A DNA stretch of 64,000 nucleotides from Enorma massiliensis phI (lineage in GTDB: Bacteria > Actinomycetota > Coriobacteriia > Coriobacteriales > Coriobacteriaceae), in assembly GCF_000311845.1 (NCBI RefSeq), contig NZ_HE978575.1, forward strand, positions 332,210 through 396,209. The letters are read 5' to 3'. Under the pieces are notes generated by a model that was given only the letters and a program-made list of their open reading frames with translations, searched no databases and was not told where the DNA came from. Both the position numbers and the translations under genes were made by a program. Positions 9,488-17,343 of the stretch are shown one piece after another. The number at the start of each line of letters is the position of its first letter. Position 1 is the first letter of the stretch.

Positions 9488-10459
9488 ATGAAGTACGCAC
9501 GCGATGCCAAGCCGTCGCTCAATAGCGACCAGACCGCCCAGCTGCTCTTCGAGGCGCTGCCGTGGATCAAGAGCCTCACCGGCCGCACGGTCGTGATCAA
9601 ATACGGCGGCGCTGCCATGGTCGATGCCAAGCTGCGCTCGGATGTGATGAGCGACATCTTGCTGCTCAAGATCATCGGCGCGCGCATCGTGATCGTTCAC
9701 GGCGGCGGCGCAGCCATCAACGAGGCGCTCAAGCACTACGACCTTCCCGTGGAGTTCAAGGATGGCCAGCGCGTGACCACGCCGGAAGCGATGGAGATCG
9801 TGCGCGAGGTTCTTGTGGGCAAGGTGAACCAGGAGCTCGTGGCAGCCATCAACCAGCATGGCAACGTCGCGGTGGGCGTTTCGGGGAGCGATGCGGGTAC
9901 GATCGTTGCCGAGCAGCTCGATCCCGGCCTGGGCCGCGTGGGGCGTGTTACGCGCGTCAACGCCGACTACCTCGAGAGCCTCATGGATAACGACTATATC
10001 CCGGTGGTCGCGACCGTTGCGCAGGGGGAGGACGGCGGCTTCTTCAACATCAACGCCGACGTTGCGGCGGGGGCCGTCGCTAAGGCCGTGCACGCGCACA
10101 AGATCATCTACCTCACGGATGTCGACGGCCTCTACGAGGATTTCTCTGATAAGACCTCGCTCATCTCGAACCTCACGCTCGAGGAGACCGAGGCGCTGCT
10201 CGCGCGCGGCGACATCGACAAGGGCATGATTCCCAAGCTGCAATCGTGCGTGGGAGCGCTGCGCGGCGGGGTGTTCCGTGCGCATATCATCAACGGCACC
10301 ACGCCGCATTCGCTGCTGCTCGAGCTCCTGACCGACACCGGCTTGGGCACCGTGATGCATTCCACGATGGAGTCGTACGAGCAGGACCGGCATCCCCACC
10401 CGCTCGGCGTATTCGCGTCGCGCTTGGCAGAGACGGATGAGGACGCCGAGTCGCGCTAG
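9488..10459 (+). CDS. argB: Acetylglutamate kinase
   Basis: Phosphorylates N-acetylglutamate with ATP, usually the arginine-feedback step. 323 residues, slightly longer than usual because of a 25-residue tail after GLGTVMHS. Amino-acid kinase motifs: VVIKYGGAAM, VIVHGGGAAINE, NINADVAAG and IIYLTDVDGLY; KGMIPKL near the C-terminus is also typical. The second ATG (9488) is preferred because GGGAGG ends 7 bases before it; the first ATG (9482) abuts the ribosome site. An extended N-terminus (about 15 residues before the first strand) is seen in arginine-sensitive hexameric forms, so feedback control is plausible. Confidence 0.97.
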   Translation: MKYARDAKPSLNSDQTAQLLFEALPWIKSLTGRTVVIKYGGAAMVDAKLRSDVMSDILLLKIIGARIVIVHGGGAAINEALKHYDLPVEFKDGQRVTTPEAMEIVREVLVGKVNQELVAAINQHGNVAVGVSGSDAGTIVAEQLDPGLGRVGRVTRVNADYLESLMDNDYIPVVATVAQGEDGGFFNINADVAAGAVAKAVHAHKIIYLTDVDGLYEDFSDKTSLISNLTLEETEALLARGDIDKGMIPKLQSCVGALRGGVFRAHIINGTTPHSLLLELLTDTGLGTVMHSTMESYEQDRHPHPLGVFASRLAETDEDAESR

Positions 10460-10497
10460 GCGGAGAGATATACCAGACAATGGAGAGGAAGAAGACG

Positions 10498-11781
10498 ATG
10501 ACATTCGATCAAGAGCGCGCGCTCGATAACGAGTTCGTGATGCATACATACGGCAGGAGCCAGGTGGAGTTCGTGGAAGGCTCCGGCATGACACTCAAGG
10601 ACGCCGAGGGCCGCGAATACCTCGACTTCCTGGCGGGTATCGGGGTATGCTGCCTGGGCCATGGGCATCCGGCGGTGGTCGGCGCGGTTGAGCGCCAGGC
10701 CACAGAGCTCATGCACGTATCGAATTACTTCTACATCGAGCATCGCGGCGAGGTCGCGGCGCTGCTTTCCAAGCTTGCTAACGACGATCTTGCGGGCGCC
10801 GGTGTGCTTGCCCGTGCTATCGCCGAGGGCGATGCCGAGGCCGTGCGTGCCGCTGCTGCCCCGCAAGAGGGCGAGCAGGTTTGGAAAACCTTCTTCTCCA
10901 ACTCGGGAGCCGAGGCCAACGAGTGCTCCATGAAGCTCGCGCGCCTGTATGCCAAGCGGTGCGGCAACGGTGGGAACACGATCGTGTGCCTGCGCGGCGG
11001 CTTCCACGGCCGTACGCTCGAGACGCTTGCCGCCACCATGCAAAATCGCCTGCAGGACACCTTCCGTCCGCTCCCGGGCGGGTTCGTGGCGTGCACGCCC
11101 AACGACATCGATGAGCTGCGCGAGGTTTTTGCCCAGCTTGAAGGCGAGATCTGCGCCGTCATGCTCGAGCCCATTCAGGGCGAAAGCGGCGTGCACCCGC
11201 TCGATGCGGCATTCGTCCAAGAGGCGGCGCGCCTTGTGCACGAGGTGGGCGGCGTGCTCATCTCCGACGAGGTCCAGGCGGGTGTGTTCCGCACGGGGAA
11301 GCCGTTCGCAATCCAGCACGCGGACGTGGTGCCGGATATCATGAGCCTGGCGAAGGGCATCGCGGGCGGTGTGCCGGCTGGCGCATGCGTGGCGCGCGCG
11401 GAGGTGGCGGACGCCTTCAAGCCGGGAGATCACGGCTCGACCTTCGGCGGGAGCTGTCTTGCCGTGGCCGCTGCCGAGTCTACGCTCTGCGAGCTCGTAA
11501 TTGGTGGGTATGCTGGCAAGGCGGCCGAGGTTGGCGCCTATATGGCCGAGCAACTCGCGAAGGTGCCGCACGTGGTCGAGGTGCGCGGCGCGGGCCTCAT
11601 GCTCGGCTGCGATTTGGATGAGGGTGCGGGGGATGCGCACGACGTGGTGACCGCCGCTCTCGAAGCGGGCGCGGTTATCAACGCGACGGGCGCCCACACC
11701 CTTCGCTTCCTGCCGCCGCTTATCTGCACGAAGGAGGATGTGGACGAGCTCGCCCAGATCCTCACCTCCGTTTTGAGCTAG
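10498..11781 (+). CDS. argD: Acetylornithine aminotransferase
   Basis: PLP enzyme transferring an amino group from glutamate to N-acetylglutamate semialdehyde. 427 residues; class-III aminotransferase signatures are FSNSGAEANE, GGFHGRTL, VLISDEVQAG and the PLP lysine Lys286 in SLAKGIAGG. About 35 extra residues (near 95-127, DDLAGAGV to PQEGEQ) sit between the NYFYIEHR region and TFFSNSGAEA, an Ala/Glu-rich insert relative to usual ArgD. ATG 10498 has GAGAGG 9 bases before it; ATG 10480 in frame is the alternative. Last gene of the arg operon, followed by a terminator. Confidence 0.96.
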   Translation: MTFDQERALDNEFVMHTYGRSQVEFVEGSGMTLKDAEGREYLDFLAGIGVCCLGHGHPAVVGAVERQATELMHVSNYFYIEHRGEVAALLSKLANDDLAGAGVLARAIAEGDAEAVRAAAAPQEGEQVWKTFFSNSGAEANECSMKLARLYAKRCGNGGNTIVCLRGGFHGRTLETLAATMQNRLQDTFRPLPGGFVACTPNDIDELREVFAQLEGEICAVMLEPIQGESGVHPLDAAFVQEAARLVHEVGGVLISDEVQAGVFRTGKPFAIQHADVVPDIMSLAKGIAGGVPAGACVARAEVADAFKPGDHGSTFGGSCLAVAAAESTLCELVIGGYAGKAAEVGAYMAEQLAKVPHVVEVRGAGLMLGCDLDEGAGDAHDVVTAALEAGAVINATGAHTLRFLPPLICTKEDVDELAQILTSVLS

Positions 11782-11808
11782 CAAGCCTTTGGGCTAGCAA
11801 GCTTCCAG

Positions 11809-11845
11809 AAGGGCGCAGCCGGCTAAGCCTGTTGCGCCCTTTTTG
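11809..11845 (+). terminator. Terminator of the arg operon
   Basis: AAGGGCGCA and TGCGCCCTT form a perfect 9-base stem followed by a T run, 28 bases after the argD stop. Confidence 0.85.
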
Positions 11846-11958
11846 GATCGCTGCGGCGGCTTTGCCGCCTTGCGTCGCGTGCTGGCAAAGACGCTCGCGC
11901 GCTTTGCGCAGCTCGCGACCCTGCGGGTTCGAATCCCTCTGTGATGGGCGTGAAAATG

Positions 11959-11982
11959 AAAAGACCCCGCGTGTGCAGGGTC
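11959..11982 (-). terminator. Terminator downstream of tRNA-Val
   Basis: Read on the minus strand, GACCCTGC-ACAC-GCGGGGTC (7 of 8 pairs, one G-U) is followed by TTTT, just past the 3' end of the tRNA gene. Confidence 0.6.
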
Positions 11983-11993
11983 AACAAGAACTA

Positions 11994-12069
11994 TGGTGGG
12001 CGATGAGGGATTCGAACCCCCAGCCTTGTGCGTGTAAAGCACCTGCGCTAACCGTTGCGCCAATCGCCC
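11994..12069 (-). tRNA. tRNA-Val (anticodon TAC)
   Basis: Acceptor strands GGGCGAT / ATCGCCC close the molecule. The anticodon loop reads CTTTACACG with anticodon TAC, the T-arm is GGGGGTTCGAATCCC, and CCA is encoded. It lies convergent with the arg operon and divergent from the HAD phosphatase gene. Confidence 0.95.
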
Positions 12070-12181
12070 GTGGAGTCTGAGTATAGCCGAATTCGCTCGC
12101 TGACGGCAACGGGACATATCTTATGATAGGGACAAACCGCAATTGCATTTGCGCGCAAGCCACGATCAAAGCGGAGGATGC

Positions 12182-13111
12182 ATGCCGATTACCTATCTGC
12201 CCGAGGCTCTCAACGGCGAAAAGACCGATGAGGCCCTGCGCGAGCGCCTTGCTCGCGTGCGCTATGTGTTCACGGATCTTGACGGCACGATGATGGGGCC
12301 TGGCTCCACGGTGCTCGCAAACGCAGCGGGCGAGCTAAGCTGCGCCTTCGTGGAGACGCTCATCGCGCTCAAACAGGCGGGCATCGAGGTCATCCCGTGC
12401 TCAGGCCGGAACCGCTCCATGCTGCACGAGGATTCGCGCGTGCTTGGCCTCACCTCGTACATCGGTGAGATGGGCGGCATCATCATGATCGATCGCCCGC
12501 ATGATACCTGGGAGTACTTCACGGCGGAGATGGACTACGACCCTTCCTGCGGCCTCACGCCGCATGAGGTTATCGAGCAGACCGGGCTTTGCGACCAGTT
12601 CATCTCGCGCTGGCCGGGGCTCATCGAATTCCATAACGACATGTCGAACGGCTATAAGCATCGCGAGGTTACCATCGGCCTGCGCGGCGAGGTGCCAGAC
12701 GAGGAGGCGATCGCGCTGCTCGACGCCTCGGGCATGGCGCTCGACTGGGGCGACAACGGTTTTCTCAACTACATCTCAGCGCCCACAACGCTCCATCTGC
12801 CTGAAGGGGTGCGCGGCCGTGCGTTCAACATCATGCCGAAGGGCTTGGGCAAGGGGCGTGCCATCGAGCGCTTCTGCGAGCTTCGCGGTATCGACCGCGC
12901 CGAGACGCTCGCTATCGGCGATTCGTCGTCCGATTTCCTCATGGCAGACGCCGTGGCGCAGTTCATCATGGTAGAGAATGCGCTGGCCGACCCGCACGCC
13001 GATGCTCTCCTCGAGAAGCACCCCGAGACCGTGGTGGCACGCGGACGCATCGTTGATGGCTGGGTGAACGCCATGCGCTGCCTGTTGGAGGCGCAGGGGA
13101 GGCGGATGTGA
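12182..13111 (+). CDS. HAD-superfamily phosphatase (Cof/IIB-like)
   Basis: A 309-residue HAD hydrolase. Motif I is FTDLDGTMM with the nucleophile Asp, motif II is PCSGRNRSM, the motif III lysine lies in the KGLGKGRAIE stretch, and motif IV is GDSSSDFLMA. The cap between motifs II and III is type C2 (IIB), as in Cof and mannosyl-3-phosphoglycerate phosphatases. The substrate cannot be read from sequence. GGAGG precedes ATG 12182. Its TGA overlaps the murI start by one base, so the two genes are translationally coupled. Confidence 0.85.
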   Translation: MPITYLPEALNGEKTDEALRERLARVRYVFTDLDGTMMGPGSTVLANAAGELSCAFVETLIALKQAGIEVIPCSGRNRSMLHEDSRVLGLTSYIGEMGGIIMIDRPHDTWEYFTAEMDYDPSCGLTPHEVIEQTGLCDQFISRWPGLIEFHNDMSNGYKHREVTIGLRGEVPDEEAIALLDASGMALDWGDNGFLNYISAPTTLHLPEGVRGRAFNIMPKGLGKGRAIERFCELRGIDRAETLAIGDSSSDFLMADAVAQFIMVENALADPHADALLEKHPETVVARGRIVDGWVNAMRCLLEAQGRRM

Positions 13112-14016
13112 TGGATGACCGCTGCGTCAGCCCCCTCGCCTACGATAACCGCCCGATTGGCGTTTTCGACTCGGGCTTGGGCGGGCTCACCGTTGCGCGC
13201 TCGATTGCGACGTCGCTCTCCCACGAATCGATTTACTACGTGGGCGATACGAAGCGCTGCCCCTATGGACCGCGCTCGGAGAACGAGGTGCGTACCTTCG
13301 CCCTGCAAGCGGGGCGCTGGCTCGAGGCACATGATGTCAAGATCATCGTGATCGCTTGCAATACCGCGACCGCGGCGGCGCTCACCGTGGCGCAGCAGAC
13401 GCTCGACGTTCCCGTAATCGGCGTGATTGCTCCGGGCGCGCGGGCGGCTATCAACACGACGCGCACGCGGAAGGTGGGCGTGCTCGCCACGGAGCTCACG
13501 GTGCGGTCGGGCGCATACACGCGAGCCATCCAGAGTCTCGATGCGGGCGTGGACGTATACGGGTGCCCCGCTCCAAGCTTCGTGAACATCGTCGAGCGCG
13601 AGCTGGCCACGGGCGCGCATCTGCAGGAGCGTTGGCTCGAAGACGGCGACATCTTCGATACCCCCGAGATTCGTTTCGAGGTAGCGAGGACGCTCTCGCC
13701 GATCGCCGATACCGAGGTGGACACCGTGGTGCTCGGCTGCACGCATTTTCCGCTGCTTGCAGGGCCCATCCGCCATGCGCTTGGCACGGGCGTGCGGGTG
13801 GTGTCGTCTGCGGAGGAGACCACGCGCGAGCTCAAAGACATCCTGCACCGCCGCGGGCAGCTTGCCGCGGCCGATGTGGAGCCTCAACACCGGTTTGCAA
13901 CAACCTCGGATAACATTGCCGAGTTCGCGGCAGCGGGAAGCTTTATCTTCGGGCAACCGCTCAAGAGCATCGTGCATGTAGACCTTGGCGAGCTTGAGGA
14001 GATGTACCGCCGCTAG
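13111..14016 (+). CDS. murI: Glutamate racemase
   Basis: Makes D-glutamate for peptidoglycan. 301 residues, normal length. IGVFDSGLGGLTV marks the start of the fold. The two catalytic cysteines are Cys83 in IACNTATAA and the one in VVLGCTHFPLL. GGGAGG lies 8 bases before ATG 13111; the GTG at 13108 is a possible alternative. The start overlaps the HAD gene stop (TGATG). Odd: the stop codon lies inside the first unit of a degenerate tandem repeat (14010 onward). Confidence 0.97.
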   Translation: MDDRCVSPLAYDNRPIGVFDSGLGGLTVARSIATSLSHESIYYVGDTKRCPYGPRSENEVRTFALQAGRWLEAHDVKIIVIACNTATAAALTVAQQTLDVPVIGVIAPGARAAINTTRTRKVGVLATELTVRSGAYTRAIQSLDAGVDVYGCPAPSFVNIVERELATGAHLQERWLEDGDIFDTPEIRFEVARTLSPIADTEVDTVVLGCTHFPLLAGPIRHALGTGVRVVSSAEETTRELKDILHRRGQLAAADVEPQHRFATTSDNIAEFAAAGSFIFGQPLKSIVHVDLGELEEMYRR

Positions 14017-14137
14017 GCCTTGGGGCCCCGCCTGCTGTGGGGTCTGCCGCTAGGCCTTGTGGCCCGCCCGCTGTGGGGTCTGCCGTGAGGCTGCGGGGCC
14101 CGCGGGCCCCGGGGCGACCTGCCGCTGGGCTGCGGGG
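14010..14137. repeat. Degenerate tandem repeat, about 37-base unit
   Basis: Units start at 14010, 14047, 14083 and 14122, each beginning CCGCTAGGC or a variant; the first two end CTGTGGGGTCTG. Copy number is about 3.4, with units diverging rightward. The first unit contains the murI stop, so the array grew out of the 3' end of that gene. The remaining 14138-14266 shows no gene. Confidence 0.75.
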
Positions 14138-14266
14138 ATGATCAGCAGGGCGCAGGGACGGTCGGCCGCTCGGCAGCGGGCGGCTTGCCGCCAGCCCGCA
14201 AAACCTGTCATACGGGAGCCGGCATGGCCGGTTCTTGCCATAGTGAGATACGATGGGGAGGAAACC

Positions 14267-15007
14267 TTGGATTATATGGAAATCGATCGCGCAAACGGCC
14301 GCGCGATGGACGAGATGCGCGAAGTTGCGCTTACCCGCGAGGTGCTCAAGCATGCGCTGGGGTCGTGCCTCGTGGAGTTCGGCGATACCCGTGTGCTTTG
14401 CGCGGCGACGATCGAGGAGGGCGTGCCCGGTTGGCGCCGTGCGAGCCGCGCCGGGTGGGTTACGGCGGAGTACGCGATGCTTCCCGCCTCGACGGGCCGG
14501 CGTGTGCCGCGCGAGCGGGCGAGCCGCAAGGGCCGCTCGATGGAGATCGAGCGTCTCATTGGCCGAAGCTTGCGCACCGTTACCAACCTCCGCGCCCTCG
14601 GCGAGTATACGGTTACGGTGGACTGCGATGTAATTCAGGCAGACGGCGGCACGCGTACCGCGGCGGTGACCGGCGCTTGGGTGGCGCTGCACGATGCCCT
14701 CATGGCGTGGGTCGAGGCTGGAAAGATCGCGCGTCTGCCGCTTACGGGCCAGGTAGCCGCGGTTTCGATGGGCGTAGTTGATGGCTGCGAGCTGCTCGAC
14801 CTCGATTACCGTGAGGACTCTCGTGCTGAGGTGGACATGAACCTCGTGGCGACCGACACGGGAGAGATCGTCGAGATTCAGGGCACGGGCGAGCGCACGC
14901 CATTCGATCGGGCGCGGCTCGGAAGGCTGCTCGATCTGGGCGATAAGGGCATCGAGAAGTTGATCGGGCTCCAGAACCAGGTTACGGCGTTTCGGGACGA
15001 GGACTAG
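14267..15007 (+). CDS. rph: Ribonuclease PH
   Basis: Phosphate-dependent 3'-5' exoribonuclease that trims tRNA 3' ends. 246 residues, the usual size. Signatures: GSCLVEFGDTRVLC, GWVTAEYAMLP, the arginine cluster RRVPRERASRKGRS, and VDCDVIQADGGTRTAAVTGA. TTG 14267 is preferred because GGGGAGG ends 5 bases before it; the ATG at 14276 would leave a 14-base gap. Rph followed by RdgB is a common pairing; here about 340 bases containing a large inverted repeat separate them. Confidence 0.96.
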   Translation: MDYMEIDRANGRAMDEMREVALTREVLKHALGSCLVEFGDTRVLCAATIEEGVPGWRRASRAGWVTAEYAMLPASTGRRVPRERASRKGRSMEIERLIGRSLRTVTNLRALGEYTVTVDCDVIQADGGTRTAAVTGAWVALHDALMAWVEAGKIARLPLTGQVAAVSMGVVDGCELLDLDYREDSRAEVDMNLVATDTGEIVEIQGTGERTPFDRARLGRLLDLGDKGIEKLIGLQNQVTAFRDED

Positions 15008-15051
15008 CTGAGAGTGCTCCTAGGGAGTCCCTTATGTGCAATCAGAAGTTT

Positions 15052-15266
15052 CCGCGCAAACGTCCTCGCCGCTTCGCGGCTGTGGAATGTTTGCTTGGGA
15101 AACACCGATTGCCCTTCTAGGGCCGCCGCATATCGTCCCGCGCGCAGTTTCGCAGGAGCATCGGCTTTGCCGATGCGACGAGAATGTTTGAGCACGGGAT
15201 GATATGCGGCGGACCGTTCCGTAGGATGTTCGATAACGTTTGCCGCGGCGAGGACGTTTGCGTGGA
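15052..15266. repeat. Nested inverted-repeat (structured) intergenic element
   Basis: Outer arms: a perfect 17-base pair GCAAACGTCCTCGCCGC (15056-15072) with its complement at 15245-15261, extendable to about 21 bases. Inner arms: CCGCCGCATATCGTCCCG (from 15123) with a one-mismatch complement (from 15195). At the centre GCATCGGC-TTT-GCCGATGC forms a small hairpin. The whole 215 bases could fold as one long branched hairpin. It fills most of the rph-rdgB gap, and no protein is supported there. It could be a structured RNA, a degenerate mobile repeat or a regulatory leader for rdgB. Confidence 0.7.
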
Positions 15267-15344
15267 ACCATGCGGGTCCTCCGGCAGGTGCGGTTCGTAG
15301 GCAAGCGGTTTTATCGCAGCGCGATAGGAGAGGAAGAAGTTCTC

Positions 15345-16082
15345 ATGGCGTTAGAAAAGATTGATGCGGCTGTGCTCGATCCGGCGCGGACGGTGGTCGT
15401 TGCCACGGGGAATGCGCATAAGCTCGTCGAGATCGAGGAAATCTTGGGGCGCGCGCTTCCGGAAATGACGTTCGTAGCTCTTTCTCAGCTCGGGGATTTC
15501 GAGGACCCGGAGGAAACGGGCACCACCTTTGCGGAGAACGCAATCATCAAGGCGGAGGCGGCCGTGGCGGCAACGGGCCTCACGGCAGTTGCAGACGATT
15601 CTGGCCTCATGGTCGATGCGCTTGGCGGTGAACCAGGCGTCTATTCGGCGCGCTACGCCGGTGTGCACGGCGACGATGCCGCCAACAATGCCAAGCTTCT
15701 GGCCAAGCTAGAGGGGGTTGAGGATGCTGCGCGCACGGCGCGCTTCGTGAGCTCGATTGCCTTCATTGAGCCCGACGGTCTCGTCACCATGGGCGAGGGT
15801 ACCTGCGAGGGCGTGGTGGGCCATGCCGAGCGCGGCACGCACGGGTTTGGCTATGACCCGCTCTTCCTGCCCGATGACACGCCGGGTAAGACCATGGCCG
15901 AGCTCACGCCGGAGGAGAAAAACGCCATCAGCCACCGCTTCCATGCGCTCGAAGACCTGTGCGCCAAGCTCAGCGCCCGGCGCGATGCCTCTGCGCTGGC
16001 GGATGAGGGAGCCGCCGCTCCGGTCGAGGATGCCGAGCGCGTCTCCTTGCAGGTTGCTACCCCGGAGGAGGGCATGCAATGA
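15345..16082 (+). CDS. rdgB: XTP/dITP diphosphatase (non-canonical purine NTP pyrophosphatase)
   Basis: Hydrolyses XTP, dITP and ITP to monophosphates, keeping them out of nucleic acid. Ham1 family motifs: VVVATGNAHKLVEIEEIL, GTTFAENAIIKA, TAVADDSGLMVDALGG, HGFGYDPLFLP and the C-terminal SHRFHAL. 245 residues: about 45 more than usual because of a charged tail after SHRFHALEDL. ATG 15345 has GAGAGGAAG upstream. Its end overlaps dtd by four bases (ATGA). Confidence 0.97.
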   Translation: MALEKIDAAVLDPARTVVVATGNAHKLVEIEEILGRALPEMTFVALSQLGDFEDPEETGTTFAENAIIKAEAAVAATGLTAVADDSGLMVDALGGEPGVYSARYAGVHGDDAANNAKLLAKLEGVEDAARTARFVSSIAFIEPDGLVTMGEGTCEGVVGHAERGTHGFGYDPLFLPDDTPGKTMAELTPEEKNAISHRFHALEDLCAKLSARRDASALADEGAAAPVEDAERVSLQVATPEEGMQ

Positions 16083-16525
16083 GGGCGGTCGTTCAGCGCG
16101 TTACACGGGCGAGCGTCACCATCGACGGCGAGGTAACCGGCAGTATCGGCCAAGGGTACCTCGTCCTTCTTGGCGTTGGTGCCGACGACACGCGCGCGGA
16201 GGCAGACCGTCTCTGGAAGAAACTTTTCGGTCTGCGCATTATGGAAGACGAGGATGGCAAAACCAACCGTTCCATTGACGATGTAGGTGGCGAGGTGCTC
16301 GTGGTGTCGCAGTTCACGCTCTTTGCGGATTGCCGCCGCGGGCGCCGGCCCTCGTTCACCGCCGCGGGCGACCCAGCGCACGCAAACGAGCTCTACGAGT
16401 ACTTCGTGCAGCTGGCACGTCAAGATGTCTCGCGCGTTGCCACGGGAACGTTTGGCGCGAACATGCAGGTGGAGCTTGTAAACGACGGGCCCTTCACCAT
16501 CGTGCTCGACACCGATGCGCTGTAG
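16079..16525 (+). CDS. dtd: D-aminoacyl-tRNA deacylase
   Basis: Removes D-amino acids mischarged onto tRNA. 148 residues with the family signatures RAVVQRVTRASV at the N-terminus, the SQFTLFAD motif, and the Gly-Pro motif NDGPFT near the end. Coupled to rdgB by an ATGA overlap. A 16-base copy of its last codons (CACCGATGCGCTGTAG) recurs about 30 bases downstream, a small local duplication. Confidence 0.97.
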   Translation: MRAVVQRVTRASVTIDGEVTGSIGQGYLVLLGVGADDTRAEADRLWKKLFGLRIMEDEDGKTNRSIDDVGGEVLVVSQFTLFADCRRGRRPSFTAAGDPAHANELYEYFVQLARQDVSRVATGTFGANMQVELVNDGPFTIVLDTDAL

Positions 16526-16677
16526 CGTCCTCCTGTTTGGCACCGATGCGCTGTAGTGCGCCCTGCTAGGCTGCGTGCGCTCGCTCTGGGCGTGACGCTG
16601 CTCTCTCCGCCCCGCGAACATGCACTCATTCATCTCAGCAGCCCTAGTAGCCCAGCGATATATCTGGCTCGTTCCAA

Positions 16678-16743
16678 AAAGGTGTACACGAGCGTCAAAA
16701 AAAGTTTGAAATGAGGCTTTTTGCGACGCTCATGTACACCTTT
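16678..16743. repeat. Inverted-repeat element, family 1, copy 2
   Basis: Arms AAAGGTGTACACGAGCGTC (16678-16696) and its complement with one mismatch (16725-16743) surround a 28-base spacer that matches the spacer of the copy at 1797-1864 at most positions. It lies in the dtd-veg gap, which has no gene. Confidence 0.8.
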
Positions 16744-16821
16744 CCCGGCGCGGCCGGGTTGGTGCGGCGGATCATGCGCGTCGAGGGCTTGAGAAGTGCC
16801 CTCCCTGCCTGGAGTTGCACA

Positions 16822-16889
16822 CCTTCACGGTGCCGCCGCCAACCCGACGCTGCCCCCTTCACGGTGCCGCCGCCAACTCGGTGCTGCCA
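16822..16889. repeat. Two tandem 34-base direct repeats
   Basis: CCTTCACGGTGCCGCCGCC starts at 16822 and again at 16856, and the unit continues as AAC(C/T)CG(A/G)(C/T)GCTGCC. The surrounding dtd-veg gap (16526-17046) holds only this and the family 1 element. Confidence 0.7.
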
Positions 16890-17046
16890 TCTGCGTGGTG
16901 CGGCCGGGCGCGGGCGAGCCGTCAACCGGTATGTGACGTTCCTGTACCGGGGGTTTTAGCAAGCTTTTCACGCTGCTATACTGAATCAGTTTTGACTAAC
17001 TTGGGAGTACTGTGCCAATTTTCGGCGCATTACGGGAGGCATAGTA

Positions 17047-17343
17047 ATGGACGAGCTCGAGGTCAACCACGTCGACGAAATCAAGGACAAGCTCGCACAG
17101 ATGGTGGGCGAGCGCGTGAAGGTCAAGGCCAACATGGGGCGCACCCGCGTTATCGAGCGCATGGGCACGGTCAAGACCGTTCACCCCGCTGTGTTCATCG
17201 TCGAGGTGAACGAGCGTCGTGGCCGCACCTCGCGCCAGAGCTACCAGTACGTCGACGTGCTCACCGGTACGGTCGAGCTCTTCGACCCGGAATCGGGGGA
17301 GCATATCTTCACGCCGCTCGGTAACCAGTCCGATGAGCACTAG
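17047..17343 (+). CDS. veg: Veg family protein
   Basis: A 98-residue basic protein of the Veg family (named from Bacillus subtilis, where it affects biofilm). It shows VGERVKVKANMGRTRVIERMGTV and VFIVEVNERRGRTSRQSYQYVDVLTGTVEL, which cover the whole family length. Biochemical function is unknown; the fold is a small beta barrel and RNA or DNA contact has been proposed. Its 3' end overlaps the ispE start by 11 bases, the same order as in many Firmicutes. Confidence 0.9.
   Translation: MDELEVNHVDEIKDKLAQMVGERVKVKANMGRTRVIERMGTVKTVHPAVFIVEVNERRGRTSRQSYQYVDVLTGTVELFDPESGEHIFTPLGNQSDEH

Noticed and set aside
8402..10594. Long minus-strand open frame over argJ and argB (730 codons)
   Set aside because: Antisense shadow of GC-rich genes; His/Arg/Asp-rich, no homology, and the plus-strand genes are certain.
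11916..11950. T-arm-like GCGGGTTCGAATCCC on the plus strand, as in a second tRNA
   Set aside because: No matching acceptor, D-arm or anticodon arm can be drawn; at most a tRNA scrap.
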